A stretch of DNA of 64,000 nt, taken from the NCBI RefSeq assembly GCF_003012705.1, contig NZ_PXYL01000001.1, positions 248,001 through 312,000 on the forward strand, read 5' to 3'. The position numbers were made by a program, and so were the translations under genes. Each line of letters starts with the position of its first letter. The first letter of the stretch is position 1. The notes beneath the pieces are model-generated. The model was given only the letters and a program-made list of their open reading frames with translations, had not been told where the DNA came from and made no database searches. Positions 13,266 to 25,119 of the stretch are shown here, piece after piece. The DNA is from Pseudaminobacter soli (ex Li et al. 2025). Its GTDB lineage: Bacteria > Pseudomonadota > Alphaproteobacteria > Rhizobiales > Rhizobiaceae.

Positions 13266-14573
13266 ATGCTTCAGGATAAGGATCGCATCTTCACCAATAT
13301 CTACGGTCGCTTCGACCAGTCGCTGAAGGGCGCCATGGCGCGCGGCAGCTGGGATGGCACCAAGGGTATCATCGAGAAGGGCCGCGACTGGATCATCAAT
13401 GAGATGAAGGCGTCGGGCCTGCGCGGGCGCGGCGGCGCCGGCTTCCCGACGGGCCTCAAGTGGTCCTTCATGCCGAAGGAAAGCACAGACGGCCGTCCAC
13501 ACTATCTCGTCGTTAACGCCGACGAGTCCGAGCCGGGCACCTGCAAGGACCGCGACATCCTGCGCCACGATCCGCACACGCTGGTCGAGGGCTGCCTGCT
13601 GGCCGGCTTCGCCATGGGCGCGCATGCGGCTTATATCTATGTGCGCGGCGAATTCATCCGTGAGCGCGAGGCGCTGCAGCGCGCCATCGACGAGGCCTAT
13701 GATGCCGGATTGATCGGCAAGAACAACAAGAACGGCTGGGATTTTGACGTTTTTGTTCATCATGGCGCCGGCGCATATATCTGCGGCGAGGAAACCGCGC
13801 TGCTCGAAAGCCTTGAAGGCAAGAAGGGCCAGCCGCGCCTAAAGCCGCCGTTCCCGGCCAATATGGGCCTCTACGGCTGCCCGACGACGGTCAACAACGT
13901 CGAGTCGATCGCCGTTGCCCCGACCATCCTGCGCCGCGGCGCTGCCTGGTTCTCGTCCATCGGGCGTCCGAACAACGTCGGCACCAAGCTGTTCATGCTG
14001 GTCGGCCACGTCAACACGCCCTGCACGGTCGAAGAAGAGATGGGCATCACCTTCCGCGAGCTGGTGGAGAAGCACGGCGGCGGCATCCGCGGCGGCTGGG
14101 ACAACCTGCTCGCCGTGATCCCCGGCGGCGCGTCCTGCCCGGTCGTCAAGGCCGAGGACATCATCGACTGCCCGATGGATTTCGACGGTCTGCGCGAGCG
14201 CAAGTCGTCCTTCGGTACGGCGGCCGTGATCGTCATGGACAAGTCGACCGACATCATCAAGGCGATCGCGCGTCTCTCGTACTTCTTCAAGCATGAGAGC
14301 TGCGGCCAGTGCACGCCGTGCCGTGAAGGCACCGGCTGGATGTGGCGCGTCATGGAGCGTCTGGTTCGCGGCGAGGCGCAGAAGCGCGAGATCGACATGC
14401 TGCTCGACGTGACCAAGCAGGTCGAGGGCCACACGATCTGCGCGCTGGGCGATGCTGCGGCTTGGCCGATCCAGGGCCTGATCCGCAACTTCCGCCCGGA
14501 GATCGAGCGCCGCATCGACGAGTTCACCCGCAACGCCCATCGCGTCGAGCCGGCGCTGGTTGCTGCGGAATAA
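13266..14573 (+). CDS. nuoF: NADH-quinone oxidoreductase subunit F
   Basis: NuoF (51 kDa subunit) binds NADH and FMN and cluster N3, and is where electrons enter complex I. The 435-residue protein shows the nucleotide-binding motif [15 protein letters not shown], the FMN-region [19 protein letters not shown], and the 4Fe-4S ligands [15 protein letters not shown] with the fourth cysteine in [13 protein letters not shown]. It starts 10 bases after nuoE with a GGAAG-type ribosome site. Confidence 0.97.
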   Translation: MLQDKDRIFTNIYGRFDQSLKGAMARGSWDGTKGIIEKGRDWIINEMKASGLRGRGGAGFPTGLKWSFMPKESTDGRPHYLVVNADESEPGTCKDRDILRHDPHTLVEGCLLAGFAMGAHAAYIYVRGEFIREREALQRAIDEAYDAGLIGKNNKNGWDFDVFVHHGAGAYICGEETALLESLEGKKGQPRLKPPFPANMGLYGCPTTVNNVESIAVAPTILRRGAAWFSSIGRPNNVGTKLFMLVGHVNTPCTVEEEMGITFRELVEKHGGGIRGGWDNLLAVIPGGASCPVVKAEDIIDCPMDFDGLRERKSSFGTAAVIVMDKSTDIIKAIARLSYFFKHESCGQCTPCREGTGWMWRVMERLVRGEAQKREIDMLLDVTKQVEGHTICALGDAAAWPIQGLIRNFRPEIERRIDEFTRNAHRVEPALVAAE

Positions 14574-14585
14574 CGAGGACGGCTG

Positions 14586-15197
14586 ATGCCCGAAGCCGAG
14601 CGCTGGGAAACGATGAACGAGCAGTTCGCCACGATGCTCCCCAAGGAGTTCGCCGGCGCCGTCAATCTGATGGCGCATCCGGCGGCTGGCGCTGTCGCGT
14701 TCTCCGCGCGTGGTCTGGGCATGGCCAGCCATGCCGTCGGCGTCTGGATGGGCGCCGTGGCGGGCGTGGCGCAAGCCTCGCAGCGCATGATGGTGACGCT
14801 GGCCGACGAGGAAGCGGAAGAGGCTGATGCCTTCGCCGTTCGCTCGATCTCGCCGACCGCCATGGCGCGCGCGGCGGCAAAGACGCTGGTTGCCGACGTT
14901 CGCGCTGTGAGGCGCGACGTGGATCAGGTCGCCGACAGCCTGGCTGAAGGCATGACGCGGCCAAGGACGATTGCCCGGCCGGCCGAGCCCGACGACCTCA
15001 AGCGGGTCGCTGGCATCGGCCTCAAGCTGGAGCAGGCGCTGAACCGCGAAGGCATCTGGCGCCTGGCGCAGGTTGCGGAGTGGGGCGAGGCGGAAATCGT
15101 CTGGCTCGACGAGCATCTGGGCCTCAACGGGCGCATCGGGCGCGACGACTGGGTCGGACAGGCGATCCGGTTGGCGGCCGAAGAGACGAAGCATTGA
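14586..15197 (+). CDS. Helix-hairpin-helix protein between nuoF and nuoG
   Basis: A 203-residue protein lies in the nuo operon, 12 bases after nuoF. Residues 10-125 are alanine-rich amphipathic helices (FAGAVNLMAHPAAGAVAF, AQASQRMMVTLADEEAEE) that resemble phasin-type coiled coils. Residues 136-198 (DDLKRVAGIGLKLEQALN, then WLDEHLGLNGRIGRDDWV) form a helix-hairpin-helix-like domain. The same C-terminal domain is found fused to NuoE in some other alphaproteobacteria, so an accessory or assembly role in complex I is plausible. This is inference, and no catalytic motif is visible. The 74-base gap to nuoG holds no further gene. Confidence 0.75.
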   Translation: MPEAERWETMNEQFATMLPKEFAGAVNLMAHPAAGAVAFSARGLGMASHAVGVWMGAVAGVAQASQRMMVTLADEEAEEADAFAVRSISPTAMARAAAKTLVADVRAVRRDVDQVADSLAEGMTRPRTIARPAEPDDLKRVAGIGLKLEQALNREGIWRLAQVAEWGEAEIVWLDEHLGLNGRIGRDDWVGQAIRLAAEETKH

Positions 15198-15271
15198 ATT
15201 GGGTCGGTCGGGCGTTCGGCAAGAACAACCGGCCAAGGAATTGCGGAAACACCGCAGGGGTTTGAAGCGAT

Positions 15272-17353
15272 ATGGCTAAACTCAAGGTCGACGGTATCGA
15301 GATCGAGGTTCCCGATCACTACACGCTCTTGCAGGCAGCGGAAGAAGCTGGCGCGGAAGTGCCGCGCTTCTGCTTCCACGAGCGTCTGTCGATCGCCGGC
15401 AACTGCCGCATGTGCCTCGTCGAGGTGAAGGGTGGGCCGCCCAAGCCGGCCGCCTCCTGCGCCATGGGCGTGCGCGACTTGCGCCCCGGGCCGAACGGCG
15501 AAGCGCCCGAGATCTTCACCAACACGCCGATGGTCAAGAAGGCCCGCGAAGGCGTGATGGAGTTCCTGCTCATCAACCATCCGCTCGACTGCCCGATCTG
15601 CGACCAGGGCGGTGAGTGCGACCTGCAGGACCAGGCGATGGCCTTCGGCGTCGACTCCTCGCGCTACAAGGAAAACAAGCGCGCGGTCGAGGACAAGTAT
15701 ATCGGCCCGCTGGTCAAGACGATCATGACGCGCTGCATCCACTGCACGCGCTGCGTCCGCTTCACCACCGAAGTCGCCGGCATTTCCGAGCTCGGCCTGA
15801 TCGGCCGCGGCGAGGATGCCGAGATCACAACCTATCTCGAGGAGGCGATGACCTCCGAGCTGCAGGGCAACGTGATCGACCTCTGCCCGGTCGGCGCGCT
15901 GACCTCGCGTCCCTATGCCTTCCAGGCACGTCCGTGGGAGCTGACCAAGACCGAATCCATCGACGTGATGGACGCGGTCGGCTCGGCCATCCGCGTCGAC
16001 AGCCGCGGCCGCGAAGTGATGCGCATCATGCCGCGCATCAACGAGCAGGTGAACGAGGAGTGGATCTCCGACAAGACCCGCTTCATTTGGGACGGCCTGC
16101 GCACGCAGCGCCTCGACCGTCCTTATGTGCGCCGCAACGGCCGCCTGAGCCAGGCGAGCTGGGCCGAGGCCTTCGCCGCCATCAAGGAAGCCGTTTCCAA
16201 GACGTCCGCCGATCGAATCGGCGCGATTGCCGGCGATCTCGCCGCCGTCGAAGAAATGTATGCGCTCAAGCAGCTCATCACTTCGCTCGGCTCGGCCAAT
16301 ATCGACTGCCGTCAGGATGGCGCCGCACTCGATCCGTCGCTCGGCCGTGCCAGCTACATCTTCAACCCGACCATCGAGGGCATCGAGCAGGCTGACGCCG
16401 TGCTGATCGTCGGCTCGAACCCGCGCTTCGAGGCTTCGGTTCTCAACGCCCGCATCCGCAAGCGCTGGCGCCAGGGCGACCTGCCGGTCGGCGTGATCGG
16501 CGACATGGGCGACCTGCGCTATGACTACGAGATGCTCGGCGCCGGTCCCGAGACGCTGAAGGAACTGGCCGACGGGAAGGGCAAGTTCTTCGCTACGCTC
16601 AAGAATGCCAAGCGCCCGTTCATCATCGTGGGGCAGGGGGCTGTCGCCCGCGAAGACGGCTTTGCCGTTCTGGGCCTCGCCGCCAAGCTCGCAACCGCAA
16701 TCGGCGCCGTCAGCGACGAGTGGAACGGCTTTGCCGTGCTGCACACGGCTGCCGCGCGCGTCGGCGGCCTCGACATCGGCTTCGTGCCGGGTGCAAATGG
16801 CAAGTCGATCGGCGAAATGCTCGGCTCGACCGACGTTCTGTTCCTGCTCGGTGCCGACGAGTTCGACATGGCAGCCGCCGGTTCGGCCTTCGTGGTCTAT
16901 ATCGGCACGCATGGCGACACCGGTGCGCACCGCGCCGACGTGATCCTGCCGGCCTCGGCCTATACCGAGAAGTCCGGCACCTATGTGAACACCGAAGGCC
17001 GCGTCCAGCAGACCAACCGCGCCGGCTTCGCGCCGGGCGATGCCAAGGAAGACTGGGCGATCCTGCGCGCGCTGTCCGACGTGCTCGGCCACAAGCTGCC
17101 GTTTGACTCGCTGGCGCAGCTTCGCGCCAAGCTCTATGCCGAATATCCGCACCTGGCCGAGATCGACGAGATCGCCGCCGGCAACCCGGCCGATGTCGCC
17201 AATGTCGCCAAGCTTGGCGGCGCGATCGGCAAGGAAGCCTTCGTGTCTGCGGTCGCGGACTTCTATCTGACCAACCCGATCGCGCGGGCCTCGGCCGTCA
17301 TGGCCGAATGCTCTGCCCTCGCGAAGGACGGCTTCAAGCAGGCAGCCGAGTAG
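15272..17353 (+). CDS. nuoG: NADH-quinone oxidoreductase subunit G
   Basis: NuoG (75 kDa subunit) carries most of the iron-sulfur chain of the complex I NADH arm. The 693-residue protein has an N-terminal 2Fe-2S ferredoxin domain ([21 protein letters not shown]). The N4/N5 region follows ([18 protein letters not shown] and [16 protein letters not shown]), then a molybdopterin-oxidoreductase-like domain that has lost its cofactor ([35 protein letters not shown]). It starts 74 bases after the helix-hairpin-helix gene. Confidence 0.97.
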   Translation: MAKLKVDGIEIEVPDHYTLLQAAEEAGAEVPRFCFHERLSIAGNCRMCLVEVKGGPPKPAASCAMGVRDLRPGPNGEAPEIFTNTPMVKKAREGVMEFLLINHPLDCPICDQGGECDLQDQAMAFGVDSSRYKENKRAVEDKYIGPLVKTIMTRCIHCTRCVRFTTEVAGISELGLIGRGEDAEITTYLEEAMTSELQGNVIDLCPVGALTSRPYAFQARPWELTKTESIDVMDAVGSAIRVDSRGREVMRIMPRINEQVNEEWISDKTRFIWDGLRTQRLDRPYVRRNGRLSQASWAEAFAAIKEAVSKTSADRIGAIAGDLAAVEEMYALKQLITSLGSANIDCRQDGAALDPSLGRASYIFNPTIEGIEQADAVLIVGSNPRFEASVLNARIRKRWRQGDLPVGVIGDMGDLRYDYEMLGAGPETLKELADGKGKFFATLKNAKRPFIIVGQGAVAREDGFAVLGLAAKLATAIGAVSDEWNGFAVLHTAAARVGGLDIGFVPGANGKSIGEMLGSTDVLFLLGADEFDMAAAGSAFVVYIGTHGDTGAHRADVILPASAYTEKSGTYVNTEGRVQQTNRAGFAPGDAKEDWAILRALSDVLGHKLPFDSLAQLRAKLYAEYPHLAEIDEIAAGNPADVANVAKLGGAIGKEAFVSAVADFYLTNPIARASAVMAECSALAKDGFKQAAE

Positions 17354-17360
17354 GACGACC

Positions 17361-18404
17361 ATGGAAACCTTCTTCTCATTCTACGTCCTGCCGGGACTGA
17401 TCATCCTCCTGAAGTCGGTGGCGCTGCTCGTCATCCTGCTGATCTTCGTCGCGTACATTCTGTACGCCGACCGCAAGATCTGGGCGGCGGTGCAGATCCG
17501 TCGCGGCCCGAACGTCGTCGGTCCGTGGGGTCTCCTGCAGTCCTTCGCCGACCTTCTGAAGTTCGTCGTCAAGGAGCCGGTCATTCCGTCCGGCGCCAAC
17601 AAGGGCGTGTTCCTGCTTGCGCCGCTGGTTTCCGCGGTGCTCGCGATGGCGGCGTGGGCCGTCATTCCGGTCGATCAAGGCTGGGCGGTTGCCAACATCA
17701 ATGTCGGCATCCTCTATGTCTTCGCCATCTCCTCGCTCGAGGTCTACGGCGTGATCATGGGCGGCTGGGCCTCGAACTCGAAGTATCCGTTCCTTGGCGC
17801 GCTGCGTTCGGCCGCTCAGATGGTGTCCTACGAGGTCTCGATCGGCTTCGTCATCGTCACCGTGCTGCTCACCGTCGGTTCGCTCAACCTCAGCGACATC
17901 GTTCTGTCGCAGCGCAGCGGCGTCGGCACCATGCTCGGCCTGCCGAACTCGTTCCTCGACTGGAACTGGCTGGCGCTGTTCCCGATGTTCGTCATCTTCT
18001 TCATCTCGGCGCTGGCCGAGACGAACCGCCCGCCCTTCGACCTGGTGGAAGCCGAGTCGGAGCTGGTCGCCGGTCACATGATCGAATATTCGTCGACGCC
18101 GTTCCTGCTCTTCTTCCTGGGTGAGTACGTCGCGATCGTCCTGATGTGCGCGCTCACCACCATCCTGTTCCTGGGTGGCTGGCTGCCGCCGTTCGACTTC
18201 GCGCCGTTCACCTGGGTGCCGGGCGTGATCTGGTTCGTGCTCAAGGTCTGCTTCGTCTTCTTCATGTTCGCCATGGTGAAGTCGTTCGTGCCGCGCTACC
18301 GCTATGACCAGCTGATGCGTCTGGGCTGGAAGGTGTTCCTGCCGATCTCGCTGGCGATGGTGGTGATCGTGGCCGCTTTCCTGAAGCTGACGGGTCTGGC
18401 GTAA
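17361..18404 (+). CDS. nuoH: NADH-quinone oxidoreductase subunit H
   Basis: NuoH is the membrane subunit that joins the quinone site to the proton pumps. The 347-residue product has eight or more hydrophobic segments. It carries the family signatures [21 protein letters not shown] and [22 protein letters not shown], the latter holding the acidic residues of the E-channel. It starts 7 bases after nuoG, and its TAATG overlaps the next small gene by one base. Confidence 0.97.
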   Translation: METFFSFYVLPGLIILLKSVALLVILLIFVAYILYADRKIWAAVQIRRGPNVVGPWGLLQSFADLLKFVVKEPVIPSGANKGVFLLAPLVSAVLAMAAWAVIPVDQGWAVANINVGILYVFAISSLEVYGVIMGGWASNSKYPFLGALRSAAQMVSYEVSIGFVIVTVLLTVGSLNLSDIVLSQRSGVGTMLGLPNSFLDWNWLALFPMFVIFFISALAETNRPPFDLVEAESELVAGHMIEYSSTPFLLFFLGEYVAIVLMCALTTILFLGGWLPPFDFAPFTWVPGVIWFVLKVCFVFFMFAMVKSFVPRYRYDQLMRLGWKVFLPISLAMVVIVAAFLKLTGLA

Positions 18405-18595
18405 TGGGTGCGGGCATGATCGGCGCACTGGTGGGACTGGCGATCGCGGCGGCGGACTTTGCGCTGCTGCGGATGCTGGCCGCCCGCGTCGAGCTGCCCG
18501 AGACCAAGCGGGTTCTCAACATTACCGGTTTGAGCCAGTTCGTGCTGCTGCCGGTCATCGGCTACTTCGTAGCCCCATACGTAATCGGAGATTGA
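18404..18595 (+). CDS. 63-residue membrane protein between nuoH and nuoI
   Basis: This small protein is predicted from an ORF that starts in the nuoH stop (TAATG) and ends 2 bases before nuoI, so it uses the operon space exactly. It has two hydrophobic stretches, about residues 5-22 ([16 protein letters not shown]) and 42-60 ([19 protein letters not shown]), joined by a short charged loop ([10 protein letters not shown]). I do not recognise a named family. The tight packing and clean two-helix profile support a real gene, possibly an accessory subunit of complex I or an assembly peptide. Confidence 0.7.
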   Translation: MGAGMIGALVGLAIAAADFALLRMLAARVELPETKRVLNITGLSQFVLLPVIGYFVAPYVIGD

Positions 18596-18597
18596 CG

Positions 18598-19089
18598 ATG
18601 TCAGCTCTAACCCAAGCCGCCAAATCGCTCCTGCTCAAGGAGTTCGTGTCGGCTTTCTTCCTTTCGATGCGGATGTTCTTCTCGCCCAAGCCGACGTTGA
18701 ACTACCCGCACGAGAAGGGCCCGGTCAGCCCGCGCTTCCGCGGCGAGCATGCGCTGCGTCGTTATCCGAACGGCGAAGAGCGCTGCATCGCCTGCAAGCT
18801 GTGCGAGGCGATCTGCCCGGCGCAGGCCATCACCATCGAAGCCGGTCCGCGCCGCAACGACGGCACCCGCCGCACGGTGCGCTACGACATCGACATGGTG
18901 AAGTGCATCTATTGCGGCTTCTGCCAGGAAGCATGCCCGGTCGACGCCATCGTCGAGGGGCCGAACTTCGAATTCGCGACTGAGACGCGCGAGGAGCTGT
19001 ACTACGACAAGGACAAGCTGCTCGCCAACGGCGACCGGTGGGAGCGCGAAATCGCGCGCAACATCGCTCTGGATGCGCCGTATCGCTGA
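18598..19089 (+). CDS. nuoI: NADH-quinone oxidoreductase subunit I
   Basis: NuoI carries the two 4Fe-4S clusters N6a and N6b that pass electrons toward N2. The 163-residue product has the paired ferredoxin motifs [16 protein letters not shown] and [16 protein letters not shown]. The ATG at 18598 is chosen. A TTG codon in frame two codons earlier (18592) lies on the stop of the preceding small gene. It is followed by a 135-base gap, the longest inside the operon. The gap has small stem-loops (GACGAGC/GCTCGTC at 19102-19122, and GCCC-GAAA-GGGC) but no convincing terminator. Confidence 0.96.
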   Translation: MSALTQAAKSLLLKEFVSAFFLSMRMFFSPKPTLNYPHEKGPVSPRFRGEHALRRYPNGEERCIACKLCEAICPAQAITIEAGPRRNDGTRRTVRYDIDMVKCIYCGFCQEACPVDAIVEGPNFEFATETREELYYDKDKLLANGDRWEREIARNIALDAPYR

Positions 19090-19224
19090 GACAGAATCAT
19101 GGACGAGCCGGAAATGCTCGTCTAAGGAACACGCGGCCTTGACTGCCCGAAAGGGCGGAATATCGCCAGGAATCGGGTCGGACGGGCAATGCCGCGACCC
19201 AAGTAGGAAAACTGGGGGAACCCC

Positions 19225-19842
19225 ATGCTCAACGGACTAGAGGCGGCCTTTTTCTACCTCTTTGCCTTTATTGCGGTCGCGTCGGCCTTCATGGTCATCT
19301 CGGCGCGCAATCCTGTGCATTCGGTTCTCTTTCTGATCCTTACCTTCTTCAACGCGGCGGGCCTTTTCCTGCTGACCGGGGCCGAGTTCCTGGCGCTGAT
19401 CCTGCTCGTCGTTTACGTCGGCGCCGTGGCGGTGCTGTTCCTGTTCGTCGTCATGATGCTCGACGTCGACTTCGCTGAGATGAAGTCGGGCGCGCTGCAA
19501 TATGCGCCGATCGGCGCACTGGTCGGCCTGATCCTGCTGGCTGAGCTGATCGTGGTGACGGGCGGCTACGTGTTCTCGCCGAAACTGGCCGAGACGGTCG
19601 CAGCGCCCATGCCGGATCTCGCGACACGCCAGAACACGGCGGCGCTCGGCGACATTCTTTACACAGACTACGTCCTCTACTTCCAGGTAGCCGGCCTGGT
19701 GCTGCTGGTCGCCATGATCGGCGCCATCGTGCTGACGCTGCGCCACAAGCAGGGGATCAAGAGGCAGAACATCTCGGCACAGGTCGCCCGTACGGCGTCC
19801 TCGATCGAAGTCAAAAAAGTCGAGACTGGCAAGGGAATCTGA
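19225..19842 (+). CDS. nuoJ: NADH-quinone oxidoreductase subunit J
   Basis: NuoJ is a five-helix membrane subunit of complex I. The 205-residue protein shows the signature [20 protein letters not shown] and the helix [21 protein letters not shown], which contains the characteristic pi-bulge region. The C-terminal tail after about residue 175 is lysine-rich and cytoplasmic. A TTGACT sequence in the preceding gap (near 19139) could belong to a weak internal promoter, but its -10 is poor. Confidence 0.95.
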   Translation: MLNGLEAAFFYLFAFIAVASAFMVISARNPVHSVLFLILTFFNAAGLFLLTGAEFLALILLVVYVGAVAVLFLFVVMMLDVDFAEMKSGALQYAPIGALVGLILLAELIVVTGGYVFSPKLAETVAAPMPDLATRQNTAALGDILYTDYVLYFQVAGLVLLVAMIGAIVLTLRHKQGIKRQNISAQVARTASSIEVKKVETGKGI

Positions 19843-19844
19843 CG

Positions 19845-20153
19845 ATGGTTGTTGGCATCGCACATTATCTGACCGTTTCGGCGATCCTGTTCACGCTCGG
19901 CGTGTTCGGCATCTTCCTGAACCGCAAGAACGTCATCGTCATCCTGATGTCGATCGAACTCATCCTGCTCGCGGTGAACCTGAACTTCGTCGCCTTCTCG
20001 GCGACGCTCCACGACATGGTGGGGCAGGTCTTCGCACTTTTCGTGCTGACCGTCGCCGCCGCTGAAGCTGCAATCGGTCTTGCCATTCTCGTCGTCTTCT
20101 TCCGCAACCGCGGTTCGATCGCGGTCGAAGACGTGAACATGATGAAGGGCTGA
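19845..20153 (+). CDS. nuoK: NADH-quinone oxidoreductase subunit K
   Basis: NuoK is a three-helix antiporter-related subunit of complex I. The 102-residue length is the family standard. Visible motifs are [20 protein letters not shown], then [20 protein letters not shown] with the conserved helix glutamate needed for proton transfer, and [20 protein letters not shown] with the second one. It starts 2 bases after nuoJ. Confidence 0.96.
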   Translation: MVVGIAHYLTVSAILFTLGVFGIFLNRKNVIVILMSIELILLAVNLNFVAFSATLHDMVGQVFALFVLTVAAAEAAIGLAILVVFFRNRGSIAVEDVNMMKG

Positions 20154-20164
20154 CGGGAACAATC

Positions 20165-22159
20165 ATGTATCAGGCAATCGTCTTCCTTCCGCTTCTCGGC
20201 TTCCTGATCGCCGGCCTGTTCGGCAACGCCATCGGTGCCAAGGCGTCCGAGTACATCACCTCGGGCTTCCTGGTGATCTGCGCGGTGCTGTCGTGGGTTG
20301 CATTCTTCTCGGTCGGCCTCGGCACGACCGAGGCCTTCACGGTTCCGCTGCTGCGCTTCATCGACGTGGGCACGCTGCAGTCCGATTGGGCGCTGCGCGT
20401 CGACACGCTGACGGTGGTCATGCTCGTCGTCGTCAACACCGTGTCGGCGCTCGTGCACATCTACTCGATCGGCTATATGCACCACGATCCGGACCGGCCG
20501 CGCTTCTTCGCCTATCTGTCGCTGTTCACCTTCGCCATGCTCATGCTGGTGACGTCGGACAATCTCGTGCAGATGTTCTTCGGCTGGGAAGGCGTGGGCC
20601 TGGCGTCGTACCTGCTCATCGGTTTCTGGTACAAGAAGCCGTCGGCCAATGCCGCTGCCATCAAGGCCTTCGTGGTCAACCGCGTCGGCGACTTCGGTTT
20701 CATCCTCGGCATCGCCGGCGTGTTCGTGCTGTTCGGCAGCGTCAACTTCGACTCGATCTTCGCGACCGCCGCCTCCTACGTGCCGCATGAAGGCGTTGCC
20801 GAGAGCACCGCTGCCGTCTTCAACTTCCTCGGCCATGAACTCGACCGGGCAGGGGCCCTTACCGTCATCTGCCTGCTGCTCTTCATGGGCGCCATGGGCA
20901 AGTCGGCGCAGGTTCCGCTGCACACCTGGCTTCCGGACGCCATGGAAGGCCCGACGCCCGTGTCGGCGCTGATCCACGCGGCGACCATGGTTACCGCCGG
21001 CGTGTTCATGCTGGCCCGCCTGTCGCCGATCTTCGAGCTGTCGCACACTGCGCTCGTCTTCGTCACCTTCATCGGCGCCTTCACCGCCTTCTTCGCGGCG
21101 ACGGTCGGCCTGGTGCAGAACGACATCAAGCGCGTCATCGCCTATTCGACCTGTTCGCAGCTAGGCTACATGTTCGTCGCGCTCGGCATGGGCTTCTATT
21201 CCGCCGCGATCTTCCACCTGTTCACGCACGCCTTCTTCAAGGCGCTGCTGTTCCTGGGGTCGGGCTCGGTCATCCATGCCGTCTCCGACGAGCAGGACAT
21301 GCGCAAGATGGGCGGCCTCAAGAAGCTGATCCCGGTCACCTACTGGATGATGGTCATCGGCACCCTGGCGCTCACCGGCGTCGGCATTCCGGGCACCATC
21401 ATCGGCACGGCCGGCTTCTTCTCGAAGGATGCGATCGTCGAAGGCGCGTTCGCCGGCATCGGCCACAACGCGATGGCGGGCTTCGCCTTCACGCTCCTGG
21501 TCATCGCCGCCGTGTTCACGAGCTTCTACTCTTGGCGCCTGATCTTCATGACCTTCCACGGCAAGCCGCGCGCTACCGCCGACGTGATGCACCACGTGCA
21601 TGAATCGCCGCCGGTGATGCTGGTGCCGCTGTTCATTCTCGCCGTTGGCGCGCTCATGGCCGGCGTGGTGTTCCACGACCAGTTCATCGGCGAAGGCTAC
21701 AGCGAGTTCTGGAAGGCCGCGCTCTACATCCTGCCGGAAAACCATATCCTGCACGAAGTCCACAACGTGCCGCTGTGGGTGAAGCTGTCGCCGTTCATCG
21801 CCATGATCATCGGCTTCGTTACCGCCTACCAGTTCTACATCCGCTCGCCGGAAACGCCGAAGTACCTCGCGGCTCAGCACCGTGGCCTCTATGCCTTCCT
21901 GCTGAACAAGTGGTACTTCGACGAGCTGTACGACTTCCTCTTCGTTCGTACGGCAAAGAAGCTCGGCAGGTTCCTTTGGAAGAAGGGCGACGGCGCCGTC
22001 ATCGACGGCTTCGGCCCGGACGGTGTGTCGGCCTGGGTGGTCGACGTCACTAACCGCGTGGTCAAGCTGCAAACCGGATATCTCTACCACTATGCATTCG
22101 TCATGCTGATCGGCGTCGCCGCCCTCGTCACCTGGATGATGCTCGGGAGCTCGTTTTAG
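20165..22159 (+). CDS. nuoL: NADH-quinone oxidoreductase subunit L
   Basis: NuoL is the distal antiporter-like proton pump of complex I, with the long amphipathic lateral helix at its C-terminus. The 664-residue product contains the Mrp-type signatures [39 protein letters not shown] and [15 protein letters not shown], all central to the pump. It follows nuoK by 11 bases. The last 120 residues include the anchor helix at the C-terminus ([20 protein letters not shown]). Confidence 0.97.
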   Translation: MYQAIVFLPLLGFLIAGLFGNAIGAKASEYITSGFLVICAVLSWVAFFSVGLGTTEAFTVPLLRFIDVGTLQSDWALRVDTLTVVMLVVVNTVSALVHIYSIGYMHHDPDRPRFFAYLSLFTFAMLMLVTSDNLVQMFFGWEGVGLASYLLIGFWYKKPSANAAAIKAFVVNRVGDFGFILGIAGVFVLFGSVNFDSIFATAASYVPHEGVAESTAAVFNFLGHELDRAGALTVICLLLFMGAMGKSAQVPLHTWLPDAMEGPTPVSALIHAATMVTAGVFMLARLSPIFELSHTALVFVTFIGAFTAFFAATVGLVQNDIKRVIAYSTCSQLGYMFVALGMGFYSAAIFHLFTHAFFKALLFLGSGSVIHAVSDEQDMRKMGGLKKLIPVTYWMMVIGTLALTGVGIPGTIIGTAGFFSKDAIVEGAFAGIGHNAMAGFAFTLLVIAAVFTSFYSWRLIFMTFHGKPRATADVMHHVHESPPVMLVPLFILAVGALMAGVVFHDQFIGEGYSEFWKAALYILPENHILHEVHNVPLWVKLSPFIAMIIGFVTAYQFYIRSPETPKYLAAQHRGLYAFLLNKWYFDELYDFLFVRTAKKLGRFLWKKGDGAVIDGFGPDGVSAWVVDVTNRVVKLQTGYLYHYAFVMLIGVAALVTWMMLGSSF

Positions 22160-22162
22160 ACC

Positions 22163-23668
22163 ATGACCGATTGGCCCATTCTTTCTACGGTCACGTTCCT
22201 GCCGCTGGTCGGTGCGTTCCTGATCCTTCTGATCCGGGACGATAGCGAGGCCGCGCGCCGCAACATCCGCGCCGTCGCGCTGCTGACGACCGTCTTCACC
22301 TTCATCGTGTCGATCTTCATCTGGATCGGGTTCGACTACAACAACCCCGGCTTCCAGATGGTCGAGCAGGCCAACTGGATCGGTGGCGGCATCTCCTATC
22401 ACATGGGCGTCGACGGCATCTCTATGCTGTTCGTCATCCTGACGACGCTGCTGATGCCGATCAGCATCCTGGCGAGCTGGGACTCGATCCAGACCAAGGT
22501 GAAGGCGTACATGATCGCCTTCCTCGTCCTGGAAACGCTGATGATCGGCGTGTTCTGCGCGCTCGACCTCGTGCTGTTCTACGTTTTCTTCGAAGGCGGC
22601 CTGATCCCGATGTTCATCATCATCGGCGTCTGGGGCGGCAAGCGGCGCGTCTATGCCAGCTTCAAGTTCTTCCTCTACACGCTGCTCGGCTCGGTGCTGA
22701 TGCTGCTCGCCATCATGGCGATGTATTGGGACGCCGGCACCACCGACATCCCGACGCTTCTGGCGCACAAGTTCCCGGCCAGCATGCAGACCTGGCTATG
22801 GCTTGCCTTCTTCGCCTCTTTTGCGGTGAAGATGCCGATGTGGCCGGTGCACACCTGGCTGCCCGACGCGCACGTTGAAGCGCCGACGGCCGGCTCGGTC
22901 ATCCTGGCGGCGATCCTCCTGAAGATGGGCGGCTACGGCTTCCTGCGCTTCTCGCTGCCGATGTTCCCGGATGCCTCGCTCTACTTCCAGCCGCTGGTCT
23001 TTGCGCTGTCGGTCATCGCCATCATCTACACCTCGCTGGTGGCGCTGATGCAGGAGGACATGAAGAAGCTGATCGCCTATTCGTCGGTCGCGCACATGGG
23101 CTACGTCACGATGGGCATCTTCGCCATGAACGCCCAGGGCATCCAGGGCTCGCTGTTCCAGATGCTGTCGCACGGCCTGGTTTCGGGCGCGCTCTTCCTC
23201 TGCGTCGGCGTGGTCTATGACCGCATGCACACCCGCGAGATCGCGGCCTATGGCGGCCTGGTCAACAACATGCCGAAATACGCGGTCGCGTTCCTGATCT
23301 TCACCATGGCCAATGTCGGTCTGCCGGGCACCAGCGGCTTCGTCGGCGAATTCCTGACGCTGATCGGCGCCTTCCGGGCCAACACCTGGGTCGCGCTGTT
23401 TGCGGCATCGGGCGTCATCCTGTCGGCGGCCTATGCCCTGTGGCTCTACCGCAAGGTCGTCTTCGGCGCGCTGACCAAGGACAGCCTGAAGGGTCTGCTC
23501 GACCTCTCGCCGCGCGAGAAGGCGATCATCTACCCGCTGGTCGTGCTGACGATCTTCTTCGGCGTCTACCCGGCATCGGTCTTCGACGTGACCGCTGCTT
23601 CGGTGAACTCGCTGATTTCCAACATCACCGCATCGATCGACGCCGCGCACGCCGTGGCTGCGAACTGA
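22163..23668 (+). CDS. nuoM: NADH-quinone oxidoreductase subunit M
   Basis: NuoM is the middle antiporter-like proton-pumping subunit. The 501-residue product carries [20 protein letters not shown] and [16 protein letters not shown], the paired motifs of the Mrp antiporter domain. It also has the glutamate-bearing helix region [12 protein letters not shown] (seen as [16 protein letters not shown]). It starts 3 bases after nuoL. Confidence 0.97.
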   Translation: MTDWPILSTVTFLPLVGAFLILLIRDDSEAARRNIRAVALLTTVFTFIVSIFIWIGFDYNNPGFQMVEQANWIGGGISYHMGVDGISMLFVILTTLLMPISILASWDSIQTKVKAYMIAFLVLETLMIGVFCALDLVLFYVFFEGGLIPMFIIIGVWGGKRRVYASFKFFLYTLLGSVLMLLAIMAMYWDAGTTDIPTLLAHKFPASMQTWLWLAFFASFAVKMPMWPVHTWLPDAHVEAPTAGSVILAAILLKMGGYGFLRFSLPMFPDASLYFQPLVFALSVIAIIYTSLVALMQEDMKKLIAYSSVAHMGYVTMGIFAMNAQGIQGSLFQMLSHGLVSGALFLCVGVVYDRMHTREIAAYGGLVNNMPKYAVAFLIFTMANVGLPGTSGFVGEFLTLIGAFRANTWVALFAASGVILSAAYALWLYRKVVFGALTKDSLKGLLDLSPREKAIIYPLVVLTIFFGVYPASVFDVTAASVNSLISNITASIDAAHAVAAN

Positions 23669-23678
23669 GGTCTTGAAC

Positions 23679-25115
23679 ATGACGCCGGAACTTTACTCGA
23701 GCCTCTCGCTGATCCTGCCGGAACTGATCATCACCGTCGGCGCGCTGGCGCTGTTGATGATCGGCGTCTATTCGGGCGAGCGTGCCAACAACACCGTCAC
23801 CGGCCTTGCGGTCGCGGTGCTGCTCGCCGGCGGCGCCTGGCTGGTGCTGTTCGGCGGTAGCGGGCAGGCCTTCAATGGCGCCTTCGTTGCCGACCCGTTC
23901 GCCAAGCTGATGAAGATCCTGATGTTGATCGGCTCGATCGTCACGCTGATCGTCTCGGTGGGCTTCGCCAAGGCCGAGAAGTTCGACAAGTTCGAGTATC
24001 CGGTGCTCATCCTTCTGGCCACCGTCGGCATGATGCTGATGATCTCGGCCAACAACATGATGACACTCTATCTCGGCCTCGAGCTGCAGTCGCTGGCGCT
24101 CTACGTCGTGGCCGCGTTCAACCGTGAAAGCGCGCGTTCGACCGAAGCGGGCCTCAAGTACTTCGTGCTCGGCGCTCTGTCCTCGGGCATGCTGCTCTAC
24201 GGCATCAGCCTCGTCTACGGCTACACCGGCCATGTCGGCTTCCAGCAGATCGCGGCAGCCCTTTCGGGCAGCGAGCGTCAGCTCGGCCTCGTCTTCGGCC
24301 TGGTGTTCGTGCTAGCCGGCGTTGCCTTCAAGATCTCGGCCGTGCCGTTCCATATGTGGACGCCGGACGTCTATGAAGGCGCGCCGACCCCGGTGACGAC
24401 CTTCTTCGCCTCGGCGCCGAAGATGGCGGCGATGGCGCTGATGGTGCGCGTCACCATGACCGCCTTCGAGCCGATCTCGTCCGACTGGCGGCAGATCGTC
24501 GTCTTCATCTCGGTCGCCTCGATGCTGCTCGGCTCGTTCGCCGCGATCGGCCAGCGCAACATCAAGCGCCTGATGGCCTATTCGTCGATCGGCCATGTCG
24601 GCTTCGCGCTGGTCGGCCTTGCCGCCAACTCCGAGGCGGGCGTTCAAGGCGTCATCATCTACATGCTGATCTATCTGGCGATGACGCTCGGCACCTTCGC
24701 CTTCATCCTCGCCATGCGCCGCAAGGACGGCAATGTCGAGCAGATCAGCGATCTGGCCGGCCTTGCCACCACCAACCCGGTGATGGCGACGATCCTCACC
24801 ATCCTGATGTTCTCGCTGGCCGGCATTCCGCCGCTCGCGGGCTTCTGGGCCAAGTGGTACGTCTTCCTCGCCGCCATCAACGCCAACCTCTACGGCCTCG
24901 CGGTGATCGGCGTTCTGGCGTCCGTGGTGGGTGCCTACTATTACCTGCGCGTCATCAAGATCATGTGGTTCGATGAGCCTGTCGGCGGGTTCGTGCCGAT
25001 GGCCGGCGAACTGCGTCTGGTGCTGGGCGTCTCCGGTGCGTTCATCCTGTTCTACGTGCTGATCGCTGGACCGATCGGCCGCGTGGCAGAAGCCGCAGCG
25101 AAGACGTTCTTCTGA
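23679..25115 (+). CDS. nuoN: NADH-quinone oxidoreductase subunit N
   Basis: NuoN is the antiporter-like subunit nearest the quinone arm and the last nuo gene. The 478-residue product has the motifs [36 protein letters not shown] and [17 protein letters not shown]. The ATG at 23679 is chosen over an in-frame TTG at 23673. It is followed after 4 bases by birA on the same strand, so birA is probably read through from the nuo operon. Confidence 0.96.
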   Translation: MTPELYSSLSLILPELIITVGALALLMIGVYSGERANNTVTGLAVAVLLAGGAWLVLFGGSGQAFNGAFVADPFAKLMKILMLIGSIVTLIVSVGFAKAEKFDKFEYPVLILLATVGMMLMISANNMMTLYLGLELQSLALYVVAAFNRESARSTEAGLKYFVLGALSSGMLLYGISLVYGYTGHVGFQQIAAALSGSERQLGLVFGLVFVLAGVAFKISAVPFHMWTPDVYEGAPTPVTTFFASAPKMAAMALMVRVTMTAFEPISSDWRQIVVFISVASMLLGSFAAIGQRNIKRLMAYSSIGHVGFALVGLAANSEAGVQGVIIYMLIYLAMTLGTFAFILAMRRKDGNVEQISDLAGLATTNPVMATILTILMFSLAGIPPLAGFWAKWYVFLAAINANLYGLAVIGVLASVVGAYYYLRVIKIMWFDEPVGGFVPMAGELRLVLGVSGAFILFYVLIAGPIGRVAEAAAKTFF

Positions 25116-25119
25116 CGAG

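Noticed and set aside
14924-17362. 812-codon minus-strand ORF
   Set aside because: It is the shadow frame of nuoG and shows only low-complexity histidine/arginine-rich sequence.
21161-22768. 535-codon minus-strand ORF
   Set aside because: It is antisense to nuoL and nuoM. The hydrophilic composition mirrors the transmembrane genes on the other strand.
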